This document shows, piece after piece, positions 24,510-34,360 of a stretch of DNA of 64,000 nucleotides. Source of the stretch: Diaminobutyricimonas aerilata (GTDB lineage: Bacteria; Actinomycetota; Actinomycetes; Actinomycetales; Microbacteriaceae); NCBI RefSeq assembly GCF_002797715.1, contig NZ_PGFF01000001.1, positions 2,441,304 through 2,505,303 on the forward strand, given 5' to 3'. Position 1 is the first letter of the stretch; each line of letters opens with the position of its first letter. Both the position numbers and the translations under genes were made by a program. A model generated the notes under the pieces. The model ran no database searches. It was not told where the DNA came from and was given only the letters and a program-made list of their open reading frames with translations.

Positions 24510-26006
24510 CTAGAAGATGCCGCCGCGGGTGACGGGCGGCAGGCCGATGTCGACGGTGAGGGCGCCGAGCTCGTCGGCCGAGAGCGACGGCAGACGCTCC
24601 GCCGCCGCGAGGAAGCGCTCGACCTCCGCATCCGGCACCACCCCCTCGGCGAGGGTGCGAAACTTGCGCACGTAGTCGGCGCGCTCGAACGGCCGGGCAC
24701 CGAGCGGATGCGCGTCGGCGACCGCGATCTCGTCGACCACGCGGGAACCGTCGGCGAGTTCGATCTCGACGCGTCCGCCGAACGCCTTCTCGGCGGGGTC
24801 CGTCGAGTGGTAGCGGCGGGTCCACTCCGGGTCCTCCGCCGTGGTCACCGAGCGCCAGAGCGCGACCGTGTCGGGGCGGGCGGCGCGCTGCGGCGCGTAG
24901 CTGCGCTCGTGGTGCCACTCGCCGTCCTGCAACGCGACGGTGAAGATGTACGGGATCGAGTGGTCGAGCGTCTCCCGGCTCGCCGTCGGGTCGTACTTCT
25001 GCGGGTCGTTCGCGCCCGAGCCGATCACGTAGTGGGTGTGATGGCTCGTGTGCAGCACCACGGAGCGCACGTTGGCCGGATCGCGCAGGTCCGGGCGCGC
25101 CGCGCCGAGCCGCCGGGCGAGGTCGATCCACGCCTGCGCCTGGTACTCGGCCGAGTGCTCCTTCGTGTAGCTGTCGAGGATCGCCCGGCGGGGCTCGCCG
25201 GCCTCGGGCAGCGGCACCGAGTAGCGGCCCGCGGGACCGTCGAGCAACCAGGCGATGAACCCGTCCTCCCCCTCGTAGATCGGGGTGGGGCTCGTCTGCC
25301 CCCGCATCGCGCGATCGACCGCCTCGATCGCCATCTTGCCGGCGAAGGCGGGGGCGTACGCCTTCCAGGTGGAGATCTCCCCCTTGCGCGACTGCCGGGT
25401 CGCGGTCGTCGTGTGCAGCGCCTGCCCGACCGCGTGGAAGATCGTCTCGCGGTCGAGGCCGAGCAGCGTGCCGATACCGGCGGCGGCGCTCGGGCCGAGG
25501 TGGGCGACGTGGTCGATCTTGTGCTTGTGGAGGCTGATCGCCCGAACCAGGTCGATCTGGATCTCGTACCCGGTCACGATGCCGTGCAGCAGGTCCTCAC
25601 CGCTCCGGCCGGTGTGCTGCGCGACGGCGAGGACTGCGGGGATGTTGTCGCCCGGATGCGAGTAGTCCGCGGCGAGGAAGGTGTCGTGATAGTCGAGTTC
25701 CCGCACGGCCACGCCGTTCGCCCACGCCGCCCACTCCGGGCTCACCCGGTCGAGCACGCCGAACACCGTCGCACCGGGAGTGAACGGATGCCGCTGCGCC
25801 TGGCCACGTGCCGCTTCGACGGGGGCACGGCGCAGCGAGGCGACCGCGACGGCGGCGTTGTCGATGACGCGGTTGATCACCATGTCGGTCACCGCATCCG
25901 TCACCGGCACGCGTTCGGCGGCGACCTCCGCGATGCGCCAGGCGAGCTGCTGCTCGCGGGGCAGGTTCTCGTCGCTGCGGTGGGTCCTGACCTCGTGTTC
26001 ACGCAC
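24510..26006 (-). CDS. prpD: 2-Methylcitrate dehydratase
   Basis: 498 residues of the MmgE/PrpD family, dehydrating 2-methylcitrate in the methylcitrate cycle. Family segments are the [19 protein letters not shown] loop, [12 protein letters not shown], and the [16 protein letters not shown] segment. The start GTG begins [11 protein letters not shown]; no strong ribosome-binding site precedes it. The start lies 36 bases after the ABC-permease stop on the same strand, so read-through from that operon is possible. Translation leads directly into prpB. Confidence 0.92.
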   Translation of the reverse strand: MREHEVRTHRSDENLPREQQLAWRIAEVAAERVPVTDAVTDMVINRVIDNAAVAVASLRRAPVEAARGQAQRHPFTPGATVFGVLDRVSPEWAAWANGVAVRELDYHDTFLAADYSHPGDNIPAVLAVAQHTGRSGEDLLHGIVTGYEIQIDLVRAISLHKHKIDHVAHLGPSAAAGIGTLLGLDRETIFHAVGQALHTTTATRQSRKGEISTWKAYAPAFAGKMAIEAVDRAMRGQTSPTPIYEGEDGFIAWLLDGPAGRYSVPLPEAGEPRRAILDSYTKEHSAEYQAQAWIDLARRLGAARPDLRDPANVRSVVLHTSHHTHYVIGSGANDPQKYDPTASRETLDHSIPYIFTVALQDGEWHHERSYAPQRAARPDTVALWRSVTTAEDPEWTRRYHSTDPAEKAFGGRVEIELADGSRVVDEIAVADAHPLGARPFERADYVRKFRTLAEGVVPDAEVERFLAAAERLPSLSADELGALTVDIGLPPVTRGGIF

Positions 26007-26042
26007 CCGCCCAGCCTAAGCGGGGCGGATGCGTGAGGCGGG

Positions 26043-26795
26043 TCAGCGGTAGCGGCGACCCTCGTCGCGGCGGAACAGCACGAGCGCGAGGGCGAGCAGC
26101 ACGATCGTCCACGCCGCGATGCCGACGACGACCCACCATTCGAGGTCACCACCCTGCACCGCCCACACCACGAACTCGCGGGCGTGCCGAGACGGCAGGA
26201 ACCGCGACAGGATGTCGAGCCACTCCGCGAACAGCTGCGGGGGCAGGAACAGGCCGCCGCCGAAGGCGAGCCCGAACATCACGACCTGCACGACCGCGAT
26301 CGCGGCCTTCGCCGGCATGGCGTAGCCGATGCAGATGCCGGCGAACATGAACGGTAGCGCCGCGACGGCGAGCGCCAGCATGCCGAGCAGCACTCGACCG
26401 AACGACGCCTCGGCCGCGGTGAAGGCGCCGCCGATGACGATCACCGGCACGATCGACACGAGCGCGAGCACGCCGGTCGACAGCACGTGCGCGAGCACGC
26501 GCGAGATGCCGGGCGCGGGAAGGGTGCGCAGGTACGGATCCCACGGCTTCTCGCGGTTCTCGGCGATCGTCAAGCCGAAGCCGAACAGGCCGTTCGCGAG
26601 CACGGCGAAGACGCTCAGCGAGATGACCGCTTGCGTCGCGAACACCGGGTCGTCGGCGACGGCGCGGTTCGGCACCACGAAGAACAGCAAGGACAGGGCG
26701 GGGAACACGAGCGACCCGATGATGGCGATCGGCACGCGGGCGGTCTCGAGCAGCGAGTACTTGGCGTGCACGAGGGTGAGCGCGAGGGCGGACAT
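26043..26795 (-). CDS. ABC-2-type transporter permease
   Basis: 250 residues with six membrane spans, the ABC-2 permease plan. Residues near 75-100 (ENREKPWDPYLRTLPAP) form the cytoplasmic coupling loop typical of drug/peptide exporters. Partner of the ATPase encoded immediately before (one-base overlap). Last gene of the five-gene operon starting at 29434. Substrate unknown. Confidence 0.82.
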   Translation of the reverse strand: MSALALTLVHAKYSLLETARVPIAIIGSLVFPALSLLFFVVPNRAVADDPVFATQAVISLSVFAVLANGLFGFGLTIAENREKPWDPYLRTLPAPGISRVLAHVLSTGVLALVSIVPVIVIGGAFTAAEASFGRVLLGMLALAVAALPFMFAGICIGYAMPAKAAIAVVQVVMFGLAFGGGLFLPPQLFAEWLDILSRFLPSRHAREFVVWAVQGGDLEWWVVVGIAAWTIVLLALALVLFRRDEGRRYR

Positions 26796-27685
26796 CAGGC
26801 GACCTTCCGATCGGATGCGGTGAGAGTGAGGAACGCCTCTTCGAGCGAGGCGCCCCGCACGGTGAGGTCGCGGAACGGCAGTCCGGACCGCACGAGGTCG
26901 CCGACGAACGCGTCCGAGTCGCGCACGGAGAACTCGGTCGCCTCCCCGCTCGGCGCCCAGCTCTCGGCGCCGAGCGCGGCGATCCGCTCCGGGACATCCG
27001 TCACCAGGCGCACGCGGCGCACGCGCACCCGACCCAGCACCGCGTCGAGATGGTCGTCGGCGAGCACCCGCCCGCCACCGAGTACGACGACGCGTTCGGC
27101 GAGCGCCTCGATCTCCTCGAGATAGTGACTCGTCACGACGACCGTGGCGCCGCGCTCGTGCTGGCGCCGCAGCGCGTCCCAGAGCGCGTGCCGGGCGTCG
27201 ACGTCCAGCCCGGTCGTCGGCTCGTCGAGCAGCACGAGTCGCGGATCACCGGCGAACGCGAGCGCGACGCTGACCCGCCGGCGCTGGCCGCCCGAGAGCG
27301 ATCCGGTCTGCCGTTTGAGCAGGTCGGAGAGGCCGAACTCCGCCGCGAGTTCCCCGCGGGGAACCCGACGTTCGAAGTGGGCGCCGACGAAGTCGATGAC
27401 CTCGCCGACGGTGAGGGTCGCGGGCAGCGCGGTCTCTTGCGGCGTGCTGCCGAGCGACTGTCGTCGCGCCGCTTCCGCGGGGTTGCCGCCGAACAGCTCG
27501 ACGCGCCCGGAGCTGGGTCGGCGCAGCCCCTGCAGCAGCGAGATGACGGTCGACTTGCCGGCGCCGTTCGGCCCGAGCAGACCGAGGATCTGCCCCGGCC
27601 GGATGTCGAGGGTCACGTCATCGACGGCGGTCACCTCCCCGAATCGTCGGGTGACCCGGTCGAGGCGGGCGAGCGGTGCGGTCAC
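26795..27685 (-). CDS. ABC transporter ATPase, daunorubicin-resistance/CcmA type
   Basis: 296 residues. Walker A GPNGAGKST near residue 40, signature LSGGQRRR, Walker B RLVLLDEPTTGLD, and the switch His in VVTSHYLEE. The C-terminal 80 residues form the extra domain usual in ABC-2 exporters. Overlaps the winged-helix gene by four bases and the permease by one, so all three are translationally coupled. It probably works with the permease at 26043 as a homodimeric exporter. Confidence 0.9.
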   Translation of the reverse strand: MTAPLARLDRVTRRFGEVTAVDDVTLDIRPGQILGLLGPNGAGKSTVISLLQGLRRPSSGRVELFGGNPAEAARRQSLGSTPQETALPATLTVGEVIDFVGAHFERRVPRGELAAEFGLSDLLKRQTGSLSGGQRRRVSVALAFAGDPRLVLLDEPTTGLDVDARHALWDALRRQHERGATVVVTSHYLEEIEALAERVVVLGGGRVLADDHLDAVLGRVRVRRVRLVTDVPERIAALGAESWAPSGEATEFSVRDSDAFVGDLVRSGLPFRDLTVRGASLEEAFLTLTASDRKVA

Positions 27686-27978
27686 GGGGTGCCTCCGAGC
27701 AGGTTCTGGAGAGTGTCGGTGTAGTCCTCGAACGCGCGGCGTCCGAGACGGCTGAGCCGCAGGTAGGTGACGGGCGTGCGTCCCTGGTGGGTCTTCTCCA
27801 CCTCGACGTACGCGGCGTCCTCGAGCTTGCGCAGATGGGTGGACAGGTTGCCCGCCGTCATGTCGAGCAACTCCTGCAGGCGCGGGAAGGCTATGCTCTC
27901 CCCGTCCGCGAGGGTGGCGAGGGCCGCGGTGATGCGCAGTCGCGCCTGGGCGTGGATGACCGGATCGAGGTCGACCAT
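27682..27978 (-). CDS. Winged-helix transcriptional regulator (HTH_34-like)
   Basis: 98 residues: one winged helix with the sequence LLDMTAGNLSTHLRKLEDAAYVE as recognition helix and wing and a C-terminal helix for dimerisation. This small type commonly regulates its own ABC-transporter operon. ATG at 27978 overlaps the stop of the membrane protein gene (TGATG). Likely sites are the two ACTTTG(T/C)AT repeats in the operon promoter near 29.45 kb. Confidence 0.82.
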   Translation of the reverse strand: MVDLDPVIHAQARLRITAALATLADGESIAFPRLQELLDMTAGNLSTHLRKLEDAAYVEVEKTHQGRTPVTYLRLSRLGRRAFEDYTDTLQNLLGGTP

Positions 27979-28637
27979 CAGACGACCCAGCGCCCGGAGC
28001 GCAGCAGCGCGGCGGCGACGATCCCGCCCACGAGGAACCCGCCGCCGCCGGCGAGCGCGAAGAACAGGTAGTGGTGGGGGTAGCCGAAGAACGGCGCCAC
28101 CAGTCCGACGAGCGCGATCCACGCGCCCATCCAGATCATCGGCACGATGCGCCAGAAGCCGCCGGCGAGCGCGTAGAAGATCCCGACGATGAGGGCGGAG
28201 GAGGTCGGGAAGAAGATGTTCAGCAGGTCCGGGTCCATGCCGTTGCGGGTCAGACCGACGGCGAAGACGTACATCGCGAAGAACGACGCCGACCCGGTGA
28301 CGCCGAACACGGCGCCGTTGAAGTTCGCCTCCTTCGTCTGCTTCACCCCGCGCCCCATGCGCGCCCCGAGCACCGCGGAGGCGATGACCGCGGCGATCAT
28401 GAGCGCGATGAAGGTGCCGACCGCGACCGGCAGGGGGATCGCGAACCCGGGACGCGCCCCGTCGATGAGGAACAGCGCGCCGAATCCGACGACCCAGGCG
28501 ATGCCCCACGCCGCCACGATCCACGGTGTCGCGGCGGCCATCCGCCGTTCCATCTCGGACTGCTGCGTCTGGATGAGCGCGAGCATCGCCGCGGGGTCGA
28601 GGGGCGCGTCGTCGTCGGGTGCGGGTCGGGCGTTCAT
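27978..28637 (-). CDS. Membrane protein of the regulated ABC operon, unknown function
   Basis: 219 residues: a short acidic start, an amphipathic helix (LALIQTQQSEMERRM) and five or six membrane spans. The long fifth segment contains PHHYLFFALAGGGGFLVGG. No known family. Coupled on both sides: its start overlaps the CPBP gene by four bases and its stop overlaps the HTH gene by one, so it is probably a functional partner of the transporter. Confidence 0.65.
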   Translation of the reverse strand: MNARPAPDDDAPLDPAAMLALIQTQQSEMERRMAAATPWIVAAWGIAWVVGFGALFLIDGARPGFAIPLPVAVGTFIALMIAAVIASAVLGARMGRGVKQTKEANFNGAVFGVTGSASFFAMYVFAVGLTRNGMDPDLLNIFFPTSSALIVGIFYALAGGFWRIVPMIWMGAWIALVGLVAPFFGYPHHYLFFALAGGGGFLVGGIVAAALLRSGRWVV

Positions 28638-29434
28638 GAGGCCTCCGGGATCAGCAGCGGCAGCAGGGCCGCGGGCAGAGTGGTGAGCAGGTTGACGAGG
28701 GCGTGCGCGAGCACGAGCGGCATGAGGCGGCGCTGGCGCGCCGCGATGAGCCCGGAGCCGATGCCCCAGAAGAGGAACGCGACGGCGTAGACCACCATCG
28801 CGTCGGGCCCGGGTGCGAAGAAGAGGTGTTGCACGCCGAACGCGACGGCGGGGAGCGCGACCGCGAGCACCGGACGTCCGGCGCGGGCGAGGGCGCCCTG
28901 TGCGACCCCGCGGAAGAGCGCCTCCTCGGCCGGGGCGTTGAGCGGCGCGAAGGTCGCGACCACGACCAATCCGAGCACGACCGCGACGGCGGTCGGGAAC
29001 CCCGGCGTCACCGTCGGCACGAAGACGGTCTCGAACCGGTCGAACGCGTCGGCACCGTGCAGCGCGAACATCGTGCCCACGACGGCGAGGCAGAAGGGCA
29101 CGTACAGCACGGCGATCCACAGCACCGCCCAGAGCGCGTCCCGGCCGAGGCGGCTGCGGTCGAAGCCGAGCAGCGTGCGCAGGGTCCCGCCGTCGCGCCT
29201 CACCCGCCGACGCACGGCCCACAGGGTGATCAGGTTGACGGGGATGAGCGCGAGGGAGGCGATGAGCGGCGTGGGCGGGAACGCCGTCTCGAGGCCGATC
29301 GCGGCTACGAGCGCGGTCGCGGCGGCGACGGCGAGCGCCACGGCGACGACGCGGGCCGCGCACCACAGCAGCGCCTCGCGCAGCCCGCTCGCCCCATCGG
29401 TGCTGGTCGCCATCGCCGCCGTCGTCACACTCAC
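28634..29434 (-). CDS. CPBP-family intramembrane metalloprotease
   Basis: 266 residues. Catalytic motifs are PAEEALFRGVAQ (EExxxR), FGVQHLFFA and LAHALVNLL in membrane-embedded segments, the CPBP/ABI signature. First gene of the five-gene operon. I chose the GTG at 29434 because it falls at the expected transcription start of the promoter described below; an in-frame ATG at 29452 would lie inside the -10 box, and an ATG at 29413 is a further option. It may process a peptide exported by the ABC transporter downstream, which is inference. Confidence 0.78.
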   Translation of the reverse strand: MSVTTAAMATSTDGASGLREALLWCAARVVAVALAVAAATALVAAIGLETAFPPTPLIASLALIPVNLITLWAVRRRVRRDGGTLRTLLGFDRSRLGRDALWAVLWIAVLYVPFCLAVVGTMFALHGADAFDRFETVFVPTVTPGFPTAVAVVLGLVVVATFAPLNAPAEEALFRGVAQGALARAGRPVLAVALPAVAFGVQHLFFAPGPDAMVVYAVAFLFWGIGSGLIAARQRRLMPLVLAHALVNLLTTLPAALLPLLIPEAS

Positions 29435-29438
29435 GCGT

Positions 29439-29481
29439 ACTTTGTATCGCAAACCACTCTGTCATGTCTAGCACTTTGCAT
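29439..29481 (-). promoter_or_regulatory. Promoter and repeat elements of the five-gene ABC operon
   Basis: On the minus strand TAGACA (complement of 29465-29470) and TACAAA (complement of 29441-29446) are 18 bases apart; the transcription start would coincide with the GTG at 29434, implying leaderless mRNA. Direct repeats ACTTTGTAT (29439-29447) and ACTTTGCAT (29473-29481) overlap the -10 and flank the -35, and are candidate sites for the operon's winged-helix regulator. Confidence 0.55.
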
Positions 29482-29649
29482 GCTCGCGGTGCCGTCGAGC
29501 GTGCCTCCATCCGACGCGGAACCGGCCCCCTCCGACCCGAAACGTCGGATGAGGGCACGCTCGACGGATCAGCCGTCCGCGAACCCGCGCTCGGCGAGCG
29601 GCGGGACGACGCAGAGCGGATGCCCGGGGCGACGTACCATGGAGGGCTC

Positions 29650-32600
29650 ATGTCCGCGACCCTGCCCGCGATCTCGTTCCCGCCCGACCTGCCGGTCAGC
29701 CAGATGCGGGACGACATCGCGCGCGCCATCCGCGAGAACCAGGTCGTCATCGTCGCCGGGGAGACCGGGTCGGGCAAGACGACCCAGCTGCCGAAGATCT
29801 GCCTCGAGCTCGGCCGCGAGTCGATCGGGCACACCCAGCCGCGCCGCATCGCCGCCCGCACCATCGCGGAACGCATCGCCGAGGAGCTCGACCAGGAGGT
29901 CGGCGGTCTCGTCGGCTACCAGGTGCGGTTCACGGACCGCGTCGGCGCCTCGACGCGGATCAAGCTGATGACCGACGGCATCCTGCTCAACGAGATCAAC
30001 TTCGACCGCGACCTCAAGCGCTACGACACGATCATCATCGACGAGGCGCACGAGCGCAGCCTCACGATCGACTTCCTGCTCGGCTACCTCAAGCGGCTGC
30101 TCCCCCGCCGCCCCGACCTCAAGGTCATCGTCACGAGCGCGACGATCGACCCGGAGAGCTTCGCCCGTCACTTCGCCTCCGCCGACGGCACGCCCGCCCC
30201 GGTGATCGAGGTGAGCGGCCGTACCTACCCCGTCGAGGTGCGCTACCGGCCGCTCGTGGCCGACCGCGCCCCCGCCGACGAGGACGCCGAAGAGGACGAG
30301 GGCACCCCGGGCCGGGACCTCGACCCGATCGAGGGCATCAACGCCGCGCTCGACGAGCTCGCCCGCGAGGCGCCCGGCGACGTGCTCGTGTTCCTCAGCG
30401 GCGAGAACGAGATCCGCGACGCGGAGGACGCGATCCGCGGCCGCAACCTCCCCGGCACCGAGGTGCTGCCGCTCTACGGACGCCTCTCGTCCGCCGACCA
30501 GCACCGCGTCTTCCAGCGCACCGCGACCCCGGGGATCCGGCGCCGGATCGTGCTCGCGACGAACGTCGCCGAGACGAGCCTCACGGTGCCGGGCATCAAG
30601 TACGTGATCGACGCCGGCACGGCGCGCATCAGCCGCTACAGCGTGCGCTCGAAGGTTCAGCGATTGCCGATCGAGCCGATCTCGCAGGCCTCGGCGAATC
30701 AGCGCTCGGGACGTTCCGGCCGCACGAGCCCGGGCATCGCCATCCGCCTGTATTCGCAGGAGGACTTCGAGCGGCGACCCGAGTTCACCGACCCGGAGAT
30801 CGTGCGCACGAACCTCGCCGCGGTCATCCTGCAGATGATCTCGCTCAAGCTCGGCGACATCCGCGAGTTCCCGTTCCTGCAGCCGCCGGATCCGCGCGGC
30901 GTGAAGGACGGACTCGACCTGCTGCGCGAGCTCGGTGCCATCCGCAGCACCCGCGACGGCGGCGGCAGCGAGATCACCCGCGTCGGACGCCAGCTCACCC
31001 GCCTGCCGATCGACCCGCGCTTCGCCCGCATGGTGATCGAGTCGAAGCGCCACGGCGTGACGCGCGAGGTCATGGCGATCGTCGCCGGCCTCTCCATCCA
31101 GGATCCGCGGGAGCGACCGCTCGAGAAGCGGCCGCAGGCGGATGCCGCGCACGCGCGGTTCACCGACCCGAAGAGCGACTTCCTGTCGCTGCTGAACCTC
31201 TGGAACCACCTGCAACAGAAGCAGGCGGAGCTCTCCGGCAATCAGTTCCGCCGCCTGTGCCGCACCGAGTACCTCAACTTCCTGCGCGTGCGCGAGTGGC
31301 AGGACGTCTATCGTCAGCTCACCCGCACCGCCAAGCAGCTCGAACTCGAGGTCGGCGAGCCGCGCATCGACCCGGACGGCATCCACAAGTCGCTGCTCGC
31401 CGGTCTGCTGAGCCAGATCGGGTTGCGGGATGCGGTCAAGCGCGACTACATCGGGGCCCGCAACCAGCGCTTCGTGATCTTCCCCGGCTCCGGCCTTGCG
31501 AAGAAGCAGCCGGAGGCGGTGATGGCGGCGGAACTCGTGGAGACCAGCCGCCTGTTCGCCCGCACGGCCGCGGCGATCGATCCCGCGTGGGCGGAGCCGC
31601 TCGCCGGCGATCTCGTCAAGCGCACCTACGGCGAGCCGCACTGGGAGAAGCGCCAGGGCGCCGCGGTCGCGTACGAGCGGGTGACCCTCTACGGCGTGCC
31701 GATCATCGCCCGGCGCCGGGTGCAGTTCGCCCGCATCGATCCGGTGCATGCGCGCGACCTGTTCATCCGCCACGCGCTCGTCGAGGGCGACTGGCCGCGC
31801 GAGATCTCCCGCGACCGGCTGTACGACTTCGACCGGGCCAACCGCCGGGTGCGCGCCGAGCTCGAGGAGCTCGAGGAACGCACCCGCCGCCGCGACATCC
31901 TGGTCGACGACGAGGCGATCGTCGAGTTCTACGACCGGCGCATCCCGGCCGATGTCGCCTCCGTGCGCGGGTTCGAATCGTGGTGGCGGCAGGCGCGCAA
32001 GGAGCAGCCGGATCTGCTCACGATGACCGAACGCGACCTGCTCGGCGACGACGAACCGACCATCGACGAGGACGCGTTCCCGGCCGAGTGGCATCAGGGT
32101 GATCAGACCCTCCGGCTGTCGTACCGTTTCGAACCCGGTGCCGCCGACGACGGGGTGACGGTGACCGTGCCGCTGCCGCTGCTCGCGCGTCTCTCCCCCG
32201 CGGGGTTCGACTGGCTCGTCCCCGGCCTGCGCGAAGACCTCGTCGTCGCGCTCATCAAGAGCCTGCCGAAGGCGATCCGCCGCAACGTCGTTCCCGCCGC
32301 CGACTGGGCGAAGCGCCTGCTCGATGCGGTGCCCGCCGACGCGGATGTCACGGAGCAGTCGATCACCGAGTTCCTGGCCGTGCAGATCCAGCGGATGACC
32401 CACACGCCCGTGGCGGCGGAGGACTTCGACCTCGAACGACTGCCCCCGCACCTGAGGATGGGCTTCGCCGTCGCCGACCAGCGGGGTCGCGTGCTCGCCC
32501 GCGGCACCGACCTCGAGGCGCTGCAGCACAAGCTCCGCACCCGCGTGCGCGACTCGGTCGCCGCCGTGACGGAGCGCACGCCGAACGCCATCGAGCGCGC

Positions 32601-33456
32601 CGGCCTCACGTCATGGGATCTGGATGCCCTCCCCCGGGTGCTCGACACCCGCACCGGCGGGAACGTCGTGCGCGGCTACCCGGCGCTCGTCGACGAGGGC
32701 GCCTCCGTCGCCATCCGGGTGCTGCCGACGCCGGACGAGCAGGCCCGGGCGCACGCGCGGGGCGTGCGCCGGCTGCTCGCCCTGACGATCCCGTCACCGC
32801 TCGGCTACGTGCGGGAGCACCTCAGCCAGAACGAGAAGCTGCTGCTCGCGACGAGCCCGTACCCGAGCATCCAGGCCCTCTTCGACGACTGCCTCATCGC
32901 GTGCGTCGACGCCGGCGTGCGGGAACTGCACCCCGACGGCCTGCTCTGGACGCGGGAGGACTTCGAGGCCGCCCGCCACCACATCTCGGCCGGGCTCGTC
33001 GACGCGCTGTACGGCGCCGTCTCGACCGTGACGACGATCCTCGGCGCGGCGCGCGAGGCGGAGAAGGCGCTCAAGCAGTCGACGAGCATGGCCGTGCTGC
33101 CGGCGCTCACCGACGCCCGGGAGCAGCTCGCCGGGCTGCTGTTCCCCGGGTTCGTCTCCGCGACCGGACTCGACCGTCTCCGACACCTGCCGCGCTACCT
33201 GCGCGGGGTGGCCCACCGGGTGCAGCGGCTCCCCACCGACGTCGCCCGCGACCGGGTGTGGATGACGGAGGTGCAGACCGCGACGACGCGCTTCCGCGAC
33301 GCGGGCGGGCGGATCCCGCCGCCCCCGGATGCGCCCGAGCGGCTCGTGCGGGCACGCTGGCTGCTCGAGGAGTTGCGGATCGGCCTGTTCGCGCAGCACC
33401 TGGGCACCGCGGAGCCCGCGTCGCTGCAGCGCATCGCGAAGGCCCTCGCGAGCTGA
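29650..33456 (+). CDS. hrpA: ATP-dependent RNA helicase HrpA
   Basis: 1268 residues, DEAH-box helicase. Walker A GETGSGKTT at 37-45, DEAH at 131-134, SAT at 163-165, then motif VI HRVFQRT/QRSGRSGRT near 320-365. A C-terminal DUF3418 region occupies the last 500 residues. HrpA rescues stalled ribosomes and acts on mRNA decay in other bacteria. The ATG at 29650 follows GGAGGG. Long open frames on the opposite strand of this gene are composition artefacts of high G+C. The stop is one base from the convergent hydrolase gene. Confidence 0.94.
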   Translation: MSATLPAISFPPDLPVSQMRDDIARAIRENQVVIVAGETGSGKTTQLPKICLELGRESIGHTQPRRIAARTIAERIAEELDQEVGGLVGYQVRFTDRVGASTRIKLMTDGILLNEINFDRDLKRYDTIIIDEAHERSLTIDFLLGYLKRLLPRRPDLKVIVTSATIDPESFARHFASADGTPAPVIEVSGRTYPVEVRYRPLVADRAPADEDAEEDEGTPGRDLDPIEGINAALDELAREAPGDVLVFLSGENEIRDAEDAIRGRNLPGTEVLPLYGRLSSADQHRVFQRTATPGIRRRIVLATNVAETSLTVPGIKYVIDAGTARISRYSVRSKVQRLPIEPISQASANQRSGRSGRTSPGIAIRLYSQEDFERRPEFTDPEIVRTNLAAVILQMISLKLGDIREFPFLQPPDPRGVKDGLDLLRELGAIRSTRDGGGSEITRVGRQLTRLPIDPRFARMVIESKRHGVTREVMAIVAGLSIQDPRERPLEKRPQADAAHARFTDPKSDFLSLLNLWNHLQQKQAELSGNQFRRLCRTEYLNFLRVREWQDVYRQLTRTAKQLELEVGEPRIDPDGIHKSLLAGLLSQIGLRDAVKRDYIGARNQRFVIFPGSGLAKKQPEAVMAAELVETSRLFARTAAAIDPAWAEPLAGDLVKRTYGEPHWEKRQGAAVAYERVTLYGVPIIARRRVQFARIDPVHARDLFIRHALVEGDWPREISRDRLYDFDRANRRVRAELEELEERTRRRDILVDDEAIVEFYDRRIPADVASVRGFESWWRQARKEQPDLLTMTERDLLGDDEPTIDEDAFPAEWHQGDQTLRLSYRFEPGAADDGVTVTVPLPLLARLSPAGFDWLVPGLREDLVVALIKSLPKAIRRNVVPAADWAKRLLDAVPADADVTEQSITEFLAVQIQRMTHTPVAAEDFDLERLPPHLRMGFAVADQRGRVLARGTDLEALQHKLRTRVRDSVAAVTERTPNAIERAGLTSWDLDALPRVLDTRTGGNVVRGYPALVDEGASVAIRVLPTPDEQARAHARGVRRLLALTIPSPLGYVREHLSQNEKLLLATSPYPSIQALFDDCLIACVDAGVRELHPDGLLWTREDFEAARHHISAGLVDALYGAVSTVTTILGAAREAEKALKQSTSMAVLPALTDAREQLAGLLFPGFVSATGLDRLRHLPRYLRGVAHRVQRLPTDVARDRVWMTEVQTATTRFRDAGGRIPPPPDAPERLVRARWLLEELRIGLFAQHLGTAEPASLQRIAKALAS

Positions 33457-33457
33457 C

Positions 33458-34348
33458 TCAGCGCGCGTCTCCATCATGTCGGGACAGGAACCCGAGCACC
33501 GACGGCACGACCTCCTCGCGCAACTCGAACGGCAGGGCGTGTCCAGCGCGGTCGAAGACCGTGACGTGAGCGTCGGGGATCATGGCCGAGGCGCGCCGCG
33601 CGGCGCGTTCCGGCCGAAGCAATGCCGACCTGCCCGCAAGGATCACGTGGGTGGGCACGGCGAGGCGCTGCAGGTCCTGGTCAGTCAGCGTCTTCGGCCA
33701 CGGGAGCCGAGCCCGGAAATCACGCATCGCAAGTGTGGCCAGGTGCTTCTCGCGCGGGTCTACCGCGTAGCCGGGCGAAGTCAACCGCTCGAGGCGCGCG
33801 ACGGCCTTGGGGCTGGGCCGCGCACCCACCGCGAAGAACTCGGCGAGCGTGGTGAGCGGCACTCGCGTGAGAACGCCGCTCGGCTCGATCAGCGTCAGCG
33901 ACGCGAGGTCCCTTCGAGAGTGCAGGGCAACGGAGGCCGCGTGCCATGCGCCGTTCGAGTAGCCGAGAACGTGCGGCGTCTCGAGGCGCAGACCGGTGAT
34001 GAGTTCGTCGAACCACCGCGCGAAATCGGCGCGGCCGCGCACGGGCGCCGTCTGGACGCTTCGGCCGGCCGTGCCGATGGTGTCGACGGCGAGGATGGTG
34101 CGATTCTCGCCGAGATCGGCCGCCAGCGGATGCCACGACATACCGTTCGCAGCGAGCGGATGGAGCAGGACCAGCGGCCTACCGGTCCCGCCGCCCGAGC
34201 GCCGAAGGAAGGTCGGGCCGAACGACGTCTCCACCACGGTCTCGTCGGTCTCACCGGGCCAGAATTCCCTCTCGATCGCGCGATACGCCGTGATGTAGGT
34301 GTCGCGGGCCTTCTCGTCGACGAACCTTCCGACGGCTGGTTTCGGCAT
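33458..34348 (-). CDS. Alpha/beta-hydrolase
   Basis: 296 residues. The oxyanion motif LLHPLAANGMSW near residue 70, nucleophile elbow GYSNGAWHA, a lid of about 60 residues, and the C-terminal triad Asp/His (VTVFDRAGHALPFE) are those of the fluoroacetate dehalogenase/epoxide hydrolase-like superfamily. The elbow has Asn after Ser. Substrate unknown. The ATG at 34348 is preceded by AAGGAGAGCG. Divergent TetR gene at 34408 with an operator between them, so regulation by that protein is likely. Confidence 0.78.
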   Translation of the reverse strand: MPKPAVGRFVDEKARDTYITAYRAIEREFWPGETDETVVETSFGPTFLRRSGGGTGRPLVLLHPLAANGMSWHPLAADLGENRTILAVDTIGTAGRSVQTAPVRGRADFARWFDELITGLRLETPHVLGYSNGAWHAASVALHSRRDLASLTLIEPSGVLTRVPLTTLAEFFAVGARPSPKAVARLERLTSPGYAVDPREKHLATLAMRDFRARLPWPKTLTDQDLQRLAVPTHVILAGRSALLRPERAARRASAMIPDAHVTVFDRAGHALPFELREEVVPSVLGFLSRHDGDAR

Positions 34349-34360
34349 CGCTCTCCTTTT

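Noticed and set aside
31965-31985. tRNA-like T-loop GGGTTCGAATCG
   Set aside because: Inside hrpA and no acceptor stem can be paired around it.
29569-32529. 986-codon open frame on the minus strand opposite hrpA
   Set aside because: Arg/His/Val-rich composition without family motifs, fully opposite a clear helicase gene; an artefact of high G+C third positions.
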